Of a stretch of DNA of 5,347 nucleotides, positions 5,084 to 5,347 are shown in pieces. The notes beneath the pieces are model-generated. The model had not been told where the DNA came from. It saw only the letters and a list, made by a program, of their open reading frames with translations, and did no database searches. The stretch lies in assembly GCF_003248605.1 (NCBI RefSeq), contig NZ_QFPF01000159.1, positions 1 through 5,347 on the forward strand, given 5' to 3'. The translations under genes were made by a program, and so were the position numbers. Origin of the DNA: Microbacterium sp. (GTDB lineage: Bacteria; Actinomycetota; Actinomycetes; Actinomycetales; Microbacteriaceae). Each line of letters starts with the position of its first letter. The stretch's first letter is position 1.

Positions 5084-5347
5084 TGGCCGTCACCCCGCAT
5101 CCCGCTCGTCGCCGGGTTGTCGTTCTCGTCGCGGTCGGCTTCGGGATCCTCGCCGCGCTGGTCGGTGTCGGGCTGTATGGCCTGACGCTTGCGCCCCAGC
5201 CTGACGCCGGCGCGCCGACTGACGATTCGACATCGGCGGCTGCCCAGCCCACGGTGCCCGAGCCAACAGTGTCGCGCGGCACACCGCGCGTGGTCCTGTC
5301 CACAACGGATGCGGAGGACTTTGCTCGAGACGCGGCGGATGTAGGCC
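5083..5347 (+). CDS. Single-pass membrane protein, partial (start only), likely transfer-related
   Basis: Only the first 88 codons are in the window; the gene runs off the right edge. The start MAVTPHPARRR is short and basic, followed by a strong hydrophobic helix at about 12-36 (VVVLVAVGFGILAALVGVGL), then a Pro/Thr/Ser/Asp-rich stalk (about 38-65), then the beginning of what looks like a folded domain, with VVLSTTDAEDFARDAADVG. The N-in/C-out topology predicted by the positive-inside rule would put the bulk outside the cytoplasmic membrane. No lipobox cysteine is present, so it is an anchored protein rather than a lipoprotein. Proteins of this shape, with a DPE.FAR-like motif after the stalk, follow ParB-like genes in actinobacterial conjugative elements as I remember them, and could be accessory parts of the secretion channel. 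This role is inferred from shape and place only. Confidence 0.75.
   Translation, partial: MAVTPHPARRRVVVLVAVGFGILAALVGVGLYGLTLAPQPDAGAPTDDSTSAAAQPTVPEPTVSRGTPRVVLSTTDAEDFARDAADVG

Noticed and set aside
1..5347. CRISPR array, tRNA, rRNA, insertion sequence or canonical parS
   Set aside because: I looked for regular spaced repeats, cloverleaf-like segments, terminal inverted repeats with a transposase, and TGTTTCACGTGAAACA; none was found.

Overview
This is a high-GC window with strong G/C preference at third codon positions. All recognisable genes run on the + strand in one tightly packed row. Gene content and codon use point to an actinomycete, and the protein texture suggests Microbacteriaceae or a relative; the genus is an inference. 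The set (ArdC-type antirestriction protein, archaeo-eukaryotic-type primase/polymerase, DUF2637/Spd-like membrane protein, ParB-like protein, then a single-pass membrane protein with a proline/threonine-rich stalk) looks like the early part of the maintenance and transfer region of an actinobacterial integrative conjugative element or conjugative plasmid. No integrase, relaxase, tRNA, rRNA, insertion sequence or CRISPR array is visible here.

Layout. Positions 1-229 carry no convincing gene. They hold a leader with the most AT-rich patch of the window (about 60-105), an imperfect 11-bp-phased direct repeat and a 10-bp palindrome, probably the promoter/operator region of the operon. Then follow ardC-like (230-1327), primase/polymerase (1327-2208), DUF2637 with a C-terminal helix-turn-helix (2205-2861) and a small unknown protein (2858-3274), each overlapping the next by 1-4 bases. 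After a 10-base gap comes an unknown helical protein (start 3285, frame open to 4307), then a ParB-like gene (frame open to 5083), then the first 88 codons of a membrane-anchored protein (5083 to past the window end).

Main anomaly. The ParB-like gene has no credible start. Its conserved N-terminal motif is encoded from about 4142, but no ATG, GTG or TTG lies in frame between the upstream stop (4046-4048) and a TTG at 4175 that cuts into the motif. The upstream gene switches from coding-like to non-coding-like codons at the same spot. The two genes therefore appear joined out of frame at about 4140-4150, by a small indel, a deletion between two genes, a programmed frameshift or a sequencing error. 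A second unexplained structure is an exact inverted repeat of 12-bp arms around one base (4495-4519) inside the ParB coding region.

How the genes may work together (inference from families): ArdC shields incoming single-stranded or unmodified DNA from host restriction; the primase/polymerase primes or copies the transferred strand; the DUF2637 protein may act in spread or as a membrane-bound regulator; the ParB-like protein binds DNA for stability or regulation; the last gene probably begins the membrane part of the transfer apparatus.
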